From: Candidatus Saccharimonadota bacterium
Lineage (GTDB): Bacteria; Patescibacteriota; Saccharimonadia; Saccharimonadales; Saccharimonadaceae
DNA: 64,000 bases
Direction of reading: 5' to 3'
Assembly (NCBI GenBank): GCA_905365145.1
Contig: CAJPIO010000001.1
Location: 124,001-188,000, forward strand
In this document: in pieces, positions 1 through 7,698 of the stretch
How the letters are laid out: every line of letters begins with the position of its first letter
How positions within the stretch are numbered: the stretch's first letter is position 1
Position numbers and translations under genes: made by a program
Notes under the pieces: generated by a model
Database searches by the model: none
What the model was told of the DNA's origin: nothing
Seen by the model: only the letters and a program-made list of their open reading frames with translations

Positions 1-869
1 GCATGTTTTTGCCTTTCTAGCAGTGAAAAGAAGCTGCCGACGACGTCCTCTTCTCCGGAAATTCGCTCGCTGACGACACCCAAGCGCTCCAGGGTAGTGG
101 AATATTCACGGTAGTACGACTGCTGCTCACGGTCGAAATCAGCCTGCAACTTCGTTTGTTTGCGAATAAAATAAGGCAGCTCAGCCAGATCGTCGATATC
201 ATAAAAACTGCGGTTTCCGTCAAGTCCTGAAGCGTCATTGACAGTTATCCATAATATCTCGTGCTGGGCGCGCAGCCGCCGGATAATATGCTGGTGCTCG
301 CTGGTCAGTTCATCGTCGTTGGCGACCACTACCAGCATCATCTTGCGCCGTAAATTGCGTGCGATATATTCAAGCTGATTTACAATATTGCTCGGCGCTG
401 CTGCTAGCTGAGTATTCTTTTCAATGTGCCGCAGTAGCTGCTCGATATGCCGATCGTCGCCTTTGAAAGGAATATAGGTGTTATTTTTGGCGTCGCCGGA
501 CACCAGTCCGATCAAATCGCCGTGCCGCAATACGATGTAGCCTAAAACTCCGGCAGCCATGATGCTGATGTCGCGCTTATTGCTGCCGCTTTTACCGGTC
601 GCTGCCATGTGGCGGCCAGTGTCGACTACTAATAAAATATTATGTTTGCGGATTGCTTGGTAGCGCCGGATTCGAATACCGCTACTGCGAGCAGTCGCTT
701 TCCAGTCGATATCTTTTACATCGTCGCCAGGAATGTATTCGCGCAAGTCATCAAAATCAAGACTGCGCCCCTTAAATACCGATCCGTATTGACCGTCCAG
801 CAAACTCCACACCTTTTCGTGGGTGTAGAGATCCATCTTGGCTTTGACTTTGGCGAAGAGACTTGGCAT
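1..869 (-). CDS. DUF58 domain protein, C-terminal part beyond window
   Basis: An open frame runs from an ATG at 869 to the left edge: 289 codons are visible and no stop is reached. Residues 35-61 hold the DUF58 signature (RSLDFDDLREYIPGDD, then IDWKATAR). From about residue 76 a von Willebrand-like strand follows (NILLVVDTGRHMA). DUF58 proteins are partners of MoxR AAA+ ATPases and are usually linked to envelope or metal-insertion functions; the substrate here is unknown. The start lies one base after the moxR stop, so the two genes are translationally coupled. The end of the gene lies outside the window. Confidence 0.9.
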   Translation of the reverse strand, partial: MPSLFAKVKAKMDLYTHEKVWSLLDGQYGSVFKGRSLDFDDLREYIPGDDVKDIDWKATARSSGIRIRRYQAIRKHNILLVVDTGRHMAATGKSGSNKRDISIMAAGVLGYIVLRHGDLIGLVSGDAKNNTYIPFKGDDRHIEQLLRHIEKNTQLAAAPSNIVNQLEYIARNLRRKMMLVVVANDDELTSEHQHIIRRLRAQHEILWITVNDASGLDGNRSFYDIDDLAELPYFIRKQTKLQADFDREQQSYYREYSTTLERLGVVSERISGEEDVVGSFFSLLERQKH

Positions 870-870
870 A

Positions 871-2070
871 TTACGGCACAGGAACAGCGTTAAATATCGA
901 ATCAATGATAACTTCTGGATGAACTTGGTCGGCGATGGCTTCAAAGTTGAGGATAATGCGGTGGCGCAATACGCTGTGGCGTAATTGTTTGACGTCCTCT
1001 GGAATAACGTAATTTCGGCCGTTAATCAGCGCGAGGGCTTTGGCGACTTGCTGGAAAGCGATACTGGCGCGCGGGCTGGCGCCGTATTGAACGTAGCGCG
1101 CCGTTTCGCTTGGTATGATTGAGACTGGATTGCGCGTTGCCGAGACAATTTTCACAATATAATTCTTAATAGCGTCGTCAATGTATACTTTTTGCGCCAA
1201 GTTTTGTAGCGTCTCGACCGCCGCCAGCTCAATATTCGGTGTATTGCTATTATTTGGCGCCTCGCTTAATTTGCCCGATTCTATGCGTTTCAAGATCTCT
1301 AATTCCTCGTCCGGAGCAGGGTAGGATAAAACTTCTTTCAATAAAAAGCGGTCTAGCTGTGCCTCTGGCAGCTCGTAAGTTCCTTCCTGTTCAATCGGGT
1401 TCTGGGTAGCTAGCACAATGAAAGGTTTCGGTAGATCGTAGCGTTGTCCGCCGATGCTGGTCTGCTTTTCTTGCATCGCTTCCAGCATGGCGCTTTGAGT
1501 TTTGGCGCTGGAGCGGTTAATTTCGTCCAGTAGTACGAAATTGGCGTGCACTGGACCCAGTTCGGTGCGGAACTCGCCTTTGTTATAATCGTAAATCTGC
1601 GTACCGATGATGTCGCTTGGTAGCAAGTCTGGCGTGCATTGAATGCGCTTGAACGAGCCGTGGACGCTGGCGGCTAGCGTCTGCACGGCTGTCGTTTTGG
1701 CAAGACCCGGCACGCTTTCTAGCAGAATGTGTCCGCCAGTCATCAAGCTAACCATCAATGCCGTTCGCAAGTTTTCTTGTCCAACCACTCGCGACGAGAA
1801 AGCGTCGAAAACAGTCTGGATATTTTGGTTAGCTGCGGCCAGCTCGTCGTCGCTGATCGGCGCAGACGCAGGTTGAAATTGCGTCGCTGGCTGTGCGGCA
1901 GACTGGGATTGTGCTGCTGGCGTGGTTGCCAGTTGAGATTGCGCTGCCAGCTCGGTTGCCGGTTGAGATTGCGCTTCTGGCATAGCTGCGGACGCACCAT
2001 TGTCTGCCGGAGAATCCGACTGAGCTGGCGCTGGTTCTTGGTCTGCTGATGTAAACAGATTTGGATTCAT
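871..2070 (-). CDS. MoxR family AAA+ ATPase with repeat-rich N-terminus
   Basis: MoxR ATPases act as chaperones that work with DUF58/VWA proteins, and the DUF58 gene follows directly. The AAA+ core starts near residue 75. Walker A (ESVPGLAKTT) lies around 118-127 and Walker B (FVLLDEINRS) around 178-187, followed by the MoxR-typical SAMLEAMQE. The first 70 residues are low complexity, with four imperfect 10-residue units of the type AAQSQxAxxP (about 33-72). This extension is not part of the family core, so the 399-residue protein is longer than the usual 310-330. The start has an AAAGGAA site upstream. The gene is second in a phosphoribosyltransferase-like / moxR / DUF58 operon. Confidence 0.92.
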   Translation of the reverse strand: MNPNLFTSADQEPAPAQSDSPADNGASAAMPEAQSQPATELAAQSQLATTPAAQSQSAAQPATQFQPASAPISDDELAAANQNIQTVFDAFSSRVVGQENLRTALMVSLMTGGHILLESVPGLAKTTAVQTLAASVHGSFKRIQCTPDLLPSDIIGTQIYDYNKGEFRTELGPVHANFVLLDEINRSSAKTQSAMLEAMQEKQTSIGGQRYDLPKPFIVLATQNPIEQEGTYELPEAQLDRFLLKEVLSYPAPDEELEILKRIESGKLSEAPNNSNTPNIELAAVETLQNLAQKVYIDDAIKNYIVKIVSATRNPVSIIPSETARYVQYGASPRASIAFQQVAKALALINGRNYVIPEDVKQLRHSVLRHRIILNFEAIADQVHPEVIIDSIFNAVPVP

Positions 2071-2085
2071 AATAATTATTCCTTT

Positions 2086-2739
2086 CTATGTCCAATATTG
2101 CGAAATATTCGTTACTAATAAGCGGCACTCTTCCGGCGTGTAGCTGTCTTTTTGCTCGAAATAATGCTCCGCCGGAAACATATGCGTCATGACGTCCAGG
2201 GCGACATCTTTGTCGGTTTGCAGATGAAAATAATCTGCTGCCGTACTATCTACATTGCCGCCCAGCCCGTATAAGGCTCTGTAGCGCACACTCTTCAAAT
2301 ATTCCAAAGCCATCGCAATCTCTATCCGGTCTTCGACGATGTCGCCGGTCAGCAGCAACACTCTTCCATTGAGCCCTTCCTTAGAAAATGTCCCGTATTG
2401 ATCGAGAATGCGATTCAGCTCAGAAAAGGCCTGGCGCTTCATGTCTTCTAGTACCGAGCGGGATTCTAGCTCAATGCCGTCGCGCTGCGGTTTTTCCAGA
2501 TCAGGGTTCCACGTAAACATGCCTGCCGGATTAATCAGCCCGACCACCCGCGGATCGCCAGGGATAATGATTCGCTTGCTGAGCAAAGGAAACACCCAAG
2601 CGTTAATCTCGCTCGCCAAACCAATGCAAGCTGTCAGCGCATCTTCTTTCAGCGCGATAACGACCGCTTCCTGGCCCTTCAAATCGCTCACGCGCCCCGC
2701 CAAAGTCCGCCCCAGCTCAATCCTATTGATATAGTACAT
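2086..2739 (-). CDS. Phosphoribosyltransferase-like protein
   Basis: The 217-residue protein starts YYINRIELGRTLA and continues GQEAVVIALKEDALTACIGLA. This resembles the N-terminal half of type I phosphoribosyltransferase-like proteins, where a conserved hood strand and helix precede the PRPP loop. A late segment, GRVLLLTGDIVEDRIEIAMA, sits where the acidic PRPP-binding loop (usually two Asp/Glu after hydrophobic residues) is expected, but only GDIVED is present. Catalysis is therefore uncertain. An ATG at 2778 would add 13 unlikely residues, so 2739 is preferred. It leads the operon with moxR and the DUF58 gene (15 nt gap). Confidence 0.6.
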   Translation of the reverse strand: MYYINRIELGRTLAGRVSDLKGQEAVVIALKEDALTACIGLASEINAWVFPLLSKRIIIPGDPRVVGLINPAGMFTWNPDLEKPQRDGIELESRSVLEDMKRQAFSELNRILDQYGTFSKEGLNGRVLLLTGDIVEDRIEIAMALEYLKSVRYRALYGLGGNVDSTAADYFHLQTDKDVALDVMTHMFPAEHYFEQKDSYTPEECRLLVTNISQYWT

Positions 2740-2956
2740 ACTGGTTATGATTATGCCTGAAAGCGCGGGAGAATGCAATTGCGGCGGATACTTGTCTGTT
2801 TCAGATTGCAGTAAACTAGCCTATATTCATTAAGTGTATGATTTTAATCTCGCCGCTCTACCTGTACCATACATTGCGCCAAGCGTCAATGAGATGTTAC
2901 AGTAGCCTAGTGGCTTGACTGGAAATCATGTATAATAATGTCTGAAGGGAATTATC

Positions 2957-4159
2957 ATGCAAAAAAACGAAAAAATCCTCAAACGGCAATCGACTAAAAT
3001 CTTCTTTGATAATGACGATGCCGATTTCTTTTTCAACTGGATGCTCGGTGTGGCGGAGCTGTTCGGGATGTCGCATGGTGAGTTGTTCTATCTGGCACAT
3101 AAGATCGGGCGCGACGGAAAACCGAGTAAGTGGCGATCCTGTTTTACGGACCATGCTGATTATCTTGTTCGCTCGGCAAAAGCAGCCACCGGTGAACAAA
3201 TGGCTGTCGACTGCTATTTTGGCGCAACCTATGCCTATCGGGCAGTACTGCAGTTCGCTGATCCGTTTTCTCCGGAATATCCGAAGCTTGTCGGCGCTAT
3301 GGAAGACGCTTTCGCTGGTGCCGCTAAGGCGATAGATATACCGATCAAATCCGTGCGCGTTCCGTATCAAACCGGCTATTTACCCGGCTACTATCTTCAC
3401 TGCGACAGCAAGCGTCCGACCGTGGTCATGGTCGGCGGCGGTGATACGTACCGGGAGGATTTGTTTTATTTTGCTGGTTGGCCGGGGTGGCGGCGGAACT
3501 ATAATGTGCTGATGGTTGATTTACCCGGTCAAGGCTCTAATCCCACCAGAGGTCTCACTTTCACTGTTGACGCCGGCGAACCGATTGCTGCGTGCCTCGA
3601 CTGGCTGCAAACCGAAAATTCCGACGCGCGTCACATTGCGCTATACGGTGTTAGCGGTGGCGGGTATTTTACTGCTCAAGCGGCGGCAAAAGACATAAGG
3701 ATTAGCGCGTGGATTGCCAGTACGCCTATTTTTGACGTGGCAGAACTGTTCCGTCGTGAGTTCGGCGCAGCGCTCAAAGCGCCCGGCTGGCTGATGAATC
3801 TTGCTTTAAAATTAGCAGGGAACATCAATGAAGTCGCCGATATCAATTTGAAAAAATACGCTTGGCAGTTCGGCACGAGCGACTTCCGTTCGGCGATCAA
3901 TGAAGTTTTCGAACAGGCAAAGGTTGTCGATCACCAAGCTATCACCTGTCCGTCGCTGTTTCTCATGGGGGAGAGCGAAGGTGCTGAACTCCGGCGGCAA
4001 ACGCGATATCTCCACGACGAATTTATCCGGCGCGGACTTGATACGACGCTGCATGAGTTCGATTCGCAAAGCGGCGCCGACGCTCATTGTCAGCTGAATA
4101 ATTTACGTTTGGCGCATAGCGTAGTCTTTGATTGGCTGGACAGTCGGCTGGTTGATTGA
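2957..4159 (+). CDS. Alpha/beta hydrolase (FrsA / dihydropseudooxynicotine hydrolase-like)
   Basis: This 400-residue protein has a helical N-terminal lid of about 140 residues, then an alpha/beta hydrolase core beginning RPTVVMVGGGDTYRED. The nucleophile elbow is YGVSGGGY with Ser near 234, and the C-terminal histidine is in GADAHCQLNN near 376. That size, the long lid and the AHCQ ending match the 2,6-dihydropseudooxynicotine hydrolase / FrsA branch, which cleaves C-C or ester bonds. The substrate cannot be inferred. AAGGGA sits 8 nt before the ATG, and TATAAT at 2931-2936 is a likely -10. It is monocistronic and divergent from the phosphoribosyltransferase-like gene. Confidence 0.8.
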   Translation: MQKNEKILKRQSTKIFFDNDDADFFFNWMLGVAELFGMSHGELFYLAHKIGRDGKPSKWRSCFTDHADYLVRSAKAATGEQMAVDCYFGATYAYRAVLQFADPFSPEYPKLVGAMEDAFAGAAKAIDIPIKSVRVPYQTGYLPGYYLHCDSKRPTVVMVGGGDTYREDLFYFAGWPGWRRNYNVLMVDLPGQGSNPTRGLTFTVDAGEPIAACLDWLQTENSDARHIALYGVSGGGYFTAQAAAKDIRISAWIASTPIFDVAELFRREFGAALKAPGWLMNLALKLAGNINEVADINLKKYAWQFGTSDFRSAINEVFEQAKVVDHQAITCPSLFLMGESEGAELRRQTRYLHDEFIRRGLDTTLHEFDSQSGADAHCQLNNLRLAHSVVFDWLDSRLVD

Positions 4160-4221
4160 CAAGGTTTTCGGACTGAAGGGTTGCGCTGCGGAGCCCAGTA
4201 GGTTATTTATAAAGATTGGCG

Positions 4222-4470
4222 CTAATCCCATCGCTCCACCGCGATCGTGCACTGCGCCATCAACGCCACTGCTGCGCCGAGAGCTGCGAGTGTTGGTAGT
4301 AATAATGCGCCTACCACACCAGCAGTGACTGGGAATTCCATGATATTTTCGCCTTTTTCGTTCTTGATGATAACGCGGCGGACGTTGCCTTCTTTGATAA
4401 GTTGCTTGACCTTCTCGACAACTTGATCGCCGTTAACACTAAATTCTTCGGTACGGTTTTGTTCGCTCAT
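4222..4470 (-). CDS. DUF4342 small protein
   Basis: The 82 residues show the DUF4342 pattern. An amphipathic half carries GDQVVEKVKQLIKEGNVRR and VIIKNEKGENIMEFPVT. A Gly/Ala/Leu-rich hydrophobic segment of about 25 residues follows (GVVGALLLPTLAALGAAVAL). The molecular role of the family is unknown; the layout suggests a peripheral or membrane-inserted protein. The gene starts 9 nt after the slipin stop with AAGGAA as ribosome site, so the two are probably made together. Confidence 0.85.
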   Translation of the reverse strand: MSEQNRTEEFSVNGDQVVEKVKQLIKEGNVRRVIIKNEKGENIMEFPVTAGVVGALLLPTLAALGAAVALMAQCTIAVERWD

Positions 4471-4479
4471 GGTTATTCC

Positions 4480-5223
4480 TTACTTTTTATTCCCGCGAAT
4501 CGCGTCAATCAGTTCAATTGGGAAGAGCATCATCGTCTTTTGTGATGGTTCGGTGGAGATACGCTCCAGTGTATTTAGCGTACGCAGGTTAATCGCGCCT
4601 TGGGTTTTTGCCAGGATCTCCGCCGCCTGCGCCAACGTTTCGGCGGCAGCTTTTTCGCCGTCGGCGTTGATGATGTTAGCGCGGTGTTCGCGCTCGGCTT
4701 CGGCTTGCTTGGCCATGGCACGCTTCATGTCGCCAGGCAGTTCAATGTTCTGAATCTTGACATTCTCAACATCGATACCCCATTTGTCGGTCTCGGCATC
4801 AACAATTTCCTTGATCTGCTGTGAAATCTCCTCGCGCTTGGCCAAGAGATCATCCATGTCAACGTTGCCAGTGACATCGCGTAGAGCAGCTTGGGCGAAT
4901 TGGCTGGTGGCGTAAATATAATTGGTCGTCTCCAGTACTGCCTTTGGTGCGTTAATCACTCGGAAATAGACCACCGCGTCAACGCCGACAGTTACGTTGT
5001 CCTTGGTGATGACTTCTTGTTTCGGCACGTCAATCGGTGTCGAACGCACATCCACCATCATCATTGTCTGAAAAATCGGCACTACCACCCTTAGGCCCGG
5101 CTCGCGTACGCCAGTAAATTTACCCAGCGTCAGCACCACGCCGCGCTGATATTGATTGACTACCTTGATACCGCTCAGCACATAAATAGCCACGATGACT
5201 AAAATTACTATCATTATTTCCAT
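4480..5223 (-). CDS. Slipin / stomatin-like SPFH membrane protein
   Basis: An N-terminal membrane anchor (residues 2-20) is followed by the SPFH/Band 7 domain: GIKVVNQYQRGVVLTLGKF, REPGLRVVVPIFQ, DVRSTPIDVPKQEVITKDN, then a coiled, Ala/Glu-rich segment (KQAEAEREHRANIINADGEK). This is the typical bacterial slipin order, with the usual length of about 250. Such proteins assemble into membrane microdomain scaffolds and often work with NfeD-type partners; here the partner position is taken by DUF4342. An upstream ATG at 5286 is rejected because AGGAGGGA lies just before 5223. Confidence 0.92.
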   Translation of the reverse strand: MEIMIVILVIVAIYVLSGIKVVNQYQRGVVLTLGKFTGVREPGLRVVVPIFQTMMMVDVRSTPIDVPKQEVITKDNVTVGVDAVVYFRVINAPKAVLETTNYIYATSQFAQAALRDVTGNVDMDDLLAKREEISQQIKEIVDAETDKWGIDVENVKIQNIELPGDMKRAMAKQAEAEREHRANIINADGEKAAAETLAQAAEILAKTQGAINLRTLNTLERISTEPSQKTMMLFPIELIDAIRGNKK

Positions 5224-5266
5224 AAATCCCTCCTGTTTATATAATGATATTCTAGCACCAAAGCGG

Positions 5267-5272
5267 TATAAT
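5267..5272 (+). promoter_or_regulatory. -10 box of leaderless promoter
   Basis: A perfect TATAAT ends 6 nt before the ATG at 5279. No Shine-Dalgarno sequence is present, so the transcript probably starts at the start codon. The slipin gene is divergent from here. Confidence 0.65.
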
Positions 5273-5278
5273 AACCAT

Positions 5279-5944
5279 ATGAACAATGACCAGCAAAACG
5301 CGAATCTGCAGCCGCCAGTTTCGCAAACAATGCCAACGATGCAGCCAATGCCCGATCAACCGCTGCAAGTGACGCCAGCGGCACAGCCACTACCTAGTCA
5401 ATCACCGCAAATAGCAAACCAGCAGTCGGCAGTAGAACCTAAGGCGGTTACAAATCCCAACGACGCCCCTAAAGGAATTATTCAGCAGCATCGAGAGTTT
5501 ATTAATAGTAGTAATAATATTGTTTTTCACCCAGCGCGTAGTACAATAATCACCTTGATTGTTTTCTTCGTCGGGGCTTTTTTGATGTTTATTGCTCGCA
5601 TGCAAGACGAGCCGTTTTTTGGACCTGTAATAGTTAATCTTTTCTTGGTACCGTTTTGCTTGACTCTCGGGACGGCTCATTCACCGTTAGCGAGGCTGCG
5701 GCTATGGCGAATTGTAAGTTCAATCATGCTGATGCTGAATGTAGGTATGCTATTCATGCATGGTTTATTTGGTATCGCAAAGGACAACGACCCCAGCCCT
5801 GCAGTTGGTAGCATGCCGCTGTGGATGCTGCCTGCCGAAAAATCCTTGATCACAGTACTAGCGTATATGGTATTTATCATTCCGCCAGCCATTATTTTCT
5901 TGGTTACTACGCTGAAGTATTCTAAGGCTACTCAGCTAAAATAG
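5279..5944 (+). CDS. Pro/Gln-rich four-TM membrane protein, unknown function
   Basis: The first 65 residues are rich in Gln, Pro and Met (for example MQPMPDQPLQV) and are probably a disordered cytoplasmic tail. Four hydrophobic segments follow at about residues 90-108, 118-135, 148-165 and 190-212, and the end is basic. I recognise no domain. A longer frame opens at 5195, but it would overlap the slipin start. The TATAAT at 5267-5272 places the transcript start at this ATG. The Pro/Gln tail plus small membrane domain layout recurs in two other genes of this window (40470 and 45808). Confidence 0.75.
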   Translation: MNNDQQNANLQPPVSQTMPTMQPMPDQPLQVTPAAQPLPSQSPQIANQQSAVEPKAVTNPNDAPKGIIQQHREFINSSNNIVFHPARSTIITLIVFFVGAFLMFIARMQDEPFFGPVIVNLFLVPFCLTLGTAHSPLARLRLWRIVSSIMLMLNVGMLFMHGLFGIAKDNDPSPAVGSMPLWMLPAEKSLITVLAYMVFIIPPAIIFLVTTLKYSKATQLK

Positions 5945-6002
5945 GCTGTTCACGTTAGTAAATACTTATAATCAGTCAAGCTTTGAATATGTGCTAAGTA
6001 GG

Positions 6003-6032
6003 TTGACATAATACCCCCAGGGGGTATATGAT
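6003..6032 (+). promoter_or_regulatory. csoR promoter with CsoR-type operator
   Basis: TTGACA (6003-6008) and TATGAT (6027-6032) with an 18 nt spacer form the promoter. Between and partly inside them lies the perfect dyad ATACCCCC-A-GGGGGTAT (6011-6027), the G-tract operator known for CsoR/RcnR-family repressors. Repressor bound here would cover the spacer and the first base of the -10 box. The -10 ends 6 nt before the csoR ATG, so the mRNA is leaderless. Confidence 0.85.
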
Positions 6033-6038
6033 AAAATC

Positions 6039-6326
6039 ATGGATACAGCAGATATCAAGCGGCGAGCTCTGCACCGCACAAAAATTATTTTAGGGCAAAT
6101 GCGCGGACTCGAGAAGCAGATTGCTAACGACGTGTACTGCATGGATATTTTAACGCAAAGCCTGGCGCTGCAGAAGTCGCTGGCATCACTCAATAAGCTC
6201 ATTCTGGAGCGGCACTTGCGCACGCACATTGCTGACAAAATAGCCTCGGGCGATGAAATCCAGCAAAATGAAGCCGTAGAAGAGCTACTTAATCTATACG
6301 AGTTAAATAATATAAGGACGAAATGA
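6039..6326 (+). CDS. csoR: CsoR/FrmR-family metal-sensing repressor
   Basis: The 95-residue all-helical protein fits the CsoR/RcnR/FrmR family: RTKIILGQMRGLEKQI, VYCMDILTQSLALQKSL, LERHLRTHI. CsoR copper sensors bind Cu(I) with a Cys-His-Cys triad. Here the positions read Cys34, His59 and His63, the Cys-His-His variant known from Thermus thermophilus CsoR. The likely ligand is copper, though another metal is possible. The operator dyad directly upstream shows autoregulation, and the downstream gene overlaps by ATGA, so the repressor controls its own two-gene operon. Confidence 0.88.
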   Translation: MDTADIKRRALHRTKIILGQMRGLEKQIANDVYCMDILTQSLALQKSLASLNKLILERHLRTHIADKIASGDEIQQNEAVEELLNLYELNNIRTK

Positions 6327-6808
6327 TGCACCACGAATCTTATTCTCACTGCAACACAAAAACTTCAACCAAACGCATGGCATTAGCAGCGACTTTGCAC
6401 TGTTTGGCGGGTTGCATGATCGGCGAAATGCTCGGCGTCACCATCGGCACGCACGCTGGATTTACACCGCACGCCACGGTAATTTTGGCATCGGTTTTGG
6501 CATTTACGTCTGGCTATACTGTATCAACTATCCCGCTGATAAGCGCTAAGCTATCGTTCATCAAAGCCTTCAAATTGGTTTTCGCTGCCGATACGTTATC
6601 AATTCTGTCGATGACCATCGTTGACAATGTCATCATGCTCGTTGTGCCAGGCGCCATGAACAAAGACCTCACTCATCCGATGTATTGGACAAGCCGGCTG
6701 CTATGCATGACTGCCGCGTTCCTAGTGTCGTACCCTGTTAATTTATATTTATTGCGCCGCGGCAAGGGTCACGCGCTGACTCATCAGTATCACCACCATA
6801 ATAAATAA
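6323..6808 (+). CDS. DUF4396 membrane protein, putative metal handling
   Basis: Both ends are His-rich (MMHHESYSHC at the start, HQYHHHNK at the end) and four to five hydrophobic segments lie between. The stretch ATLHCLAGCMIGEMLGVTIG matches the DUF4396 core, with two cysteines in the first membrane segment. It overlaps csoR by 4 nt and must be under CsoR control. Together with the His and Cys residues this suggests copper (or similar metal) export or sequestration. That function is inference; DUF4396 has no established activity that I know of. Confidence 0.8.
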   Translation: MMHHESYSHCNTKTSTKRMALAATLHCLAGCMIGEMLGVTIGTHAGFTPHATVILASVLAFTSGYTVSTIPLISAKLSFIKAFKLVFAADTLSILSMTIVDNVIMLVVPGAMNKDLTHPMYWTSRLLCMTAAFLVSYPVNLYLLRRGKGHALTHQYHHHNK

Positions 6809-6828
6809 TAACGGCGCGCGGATAAATT

Positions 6829-6848
6829 CCAAGGAGTCTTGGCTTTTT
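6829..6848 (+). terminator. Rho-independent terminator of the csoR operon
   Basis: The stem CCAAG/CTTGG with loop GAGT is followed by CTTTTTCC. It ends the two-gene operon before tRNA-Phe. Confidence 0.7.
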
Positions 6849-6895
6849 CCTTGCCAGCTCGCCAGATTTTTAGTACAATCATAAGGTAGTTTTGT

Positions 6896-6971
6896 GGCTC
6901 TTTAGCTCAGTTGGTAGAGCAGAGGCCTGAAGAGCCTTGTGTCACTAGTTCGAGTCTAGTAGGAGCCACCA
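6896..6971 (+). tRNA. tRNA-Phe (GAA)
   Basis: A full cloverleaf can be drawn. The acceptor pairs GGCTCTT with AGGAGCC (one G-T pair), the D stem is GCTC/GAGC, the anticodon loop is CTGAAGA with anticodon GAA at 6929-6931, the T stem is ACTAG/CTAGT with loop TTCGAGT, the discriminator is A, and the CCA end is encoded. A likely -10 (TACAAT) lies about 20 nt upstream and a terminator follows 7 nt downstream, so it is its own transcription unit. Confidence 0.95.
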
Positions 6972-6978
6972 GCAAAAT

Positions 6979-7003
6979 ACTCTCCCCGCCGGAGAGTGTT
7001 TTT
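6979..7003 (+). terminator. Terminator of tRNA-Phe
   Basis: The perfect stem ACTCTCC/GGAGAGT with loop CCGCC is followed by GTTTTTC, directly after the tRNA. Confidence 0.85.
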
Positions 7004-7022
7004 CTTTAGGCTAGAAAGCAGG

Positions 7023-7028
7023 TATAAT
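7023..7028 (+). promoter_or_regulatory. -10 box of leaderless promoter (CHAP gene)
   Basis: TATAAT ends 7 nt before the ATG at 7036. The intervening TTTTA-rich bases contain no ribosome site. Confidence 0.65.
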
Positions 7029-7035
7029 AATTTTA

Positions 7036-7653
7036 ATGAGAAGTATTCAGCGAAAGCAAGCATCTTGGCGCGGGCCGATAATTTTCGGTGTAGTCTTGGT
7101 AGCGGTAATTGTCTTGGTGTGCGCAGCGATCTACTTTGCATCTCGTTCATCGGATGGCTACACTGCTGTCAAATTGCAACCAGCTCGTGAAAAATTCCCT
7201 GATATTCAGGTAGATAAGCTGTCGCCGCTACGTGCTCGCGCCGTGAATATACTTCGCCAACAATACGATAATCCGCAGCCTGGCCCGTTTTATAGCCAGG
7301 GCGAGCGGCAAGACTGGTGCGCAAATTTTGTTAGTTGGGTCAGCCGCCAAGCTGGCGCGCCGCTAACTAATCCGCACAACGGCGGTTGGCGTATTCCAGG
7401 TGTGCGCAGTCTCGAGACGTATTATCGTAACGCTGGTAAGTTCCGCGCCGCAAATAGCGGCTACCAGTTGCAGCCTGGCGACGCTATTATGTACGATAAC
7501 GCCAGTCGTCATGGCGAGCATGTAAACTTTGTGCTCAAATACGACAACGGCAAGGTGACGACTATTGGTGGTAACGAGGGCGGCGTGATTAACATTCAAC
7601 AGTCGGACCTCAGCCGCGACGGACCGATTCGCGGTTTTGGGCTGCTAGAATGA
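7036..7653 (+). CDS. Membrane-anchored CHAP domain peptidoglycan hydrolase
   Basis: A short basic N-terminus and one membrane helix (residues 14-35) are followed by an extracellular CHAP (Cys/His amidohydrolase/peptidase) domain. The catalytic Cys is in DWCANFVSW (Cys95). The histidine is in the HGEHVNFVLKY segment (His162), and the following GNEGG fits the family's closing strand. CHAP enzymes cut amide bonds in peptidoglycan, so this is probably a wall-remodelling enzyme acting outside the membrane. It is preceded by a leaderless promoter and followed by a separate promoter for the Mur ligase. Confidence 0.88.
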   Translation: MRSIQRKQASWRGPIIFGVVLVAVIVLVCAAIYFASRSSDGYTAVKLQPAREKFPDIQVDKLSPLRARAVNILRQQYDNPQPGPFYSQGERQDWCANFVSWVSRQAGAPLTNPHNGGWRIPGVRSLETYYRNAGKFRAANSGYQLQPGDAIMYDNASRHGEHVNFVLKYDNGKVTTIGGNEGGVINIQQSDLSRDGPIRGFGLLE

Positions 7654-7686
7654 TGGCTCACATTTCAATTTCTTAACCGTATACGG

Positions 7687-7692
7687 TATGAT
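7687..7692 (+). promoter_or_regulatory. -10 box of leaderless promoter (Mur ligase)
   Basis: TATGAT ends 6 nt before the ATG at 7699; there is no Shine-Dalgarno sequence. Confidence 0.6.
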
Positions 7693-7698
7693 AGAATT

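Noticed and set aside
2779..2956. A hidden gene in the gap between the phosphoribosyltransferase-like gene and the hydrolase.
   Set aside because: No frame with a start signal is present; the gap holds divergent promoters only.
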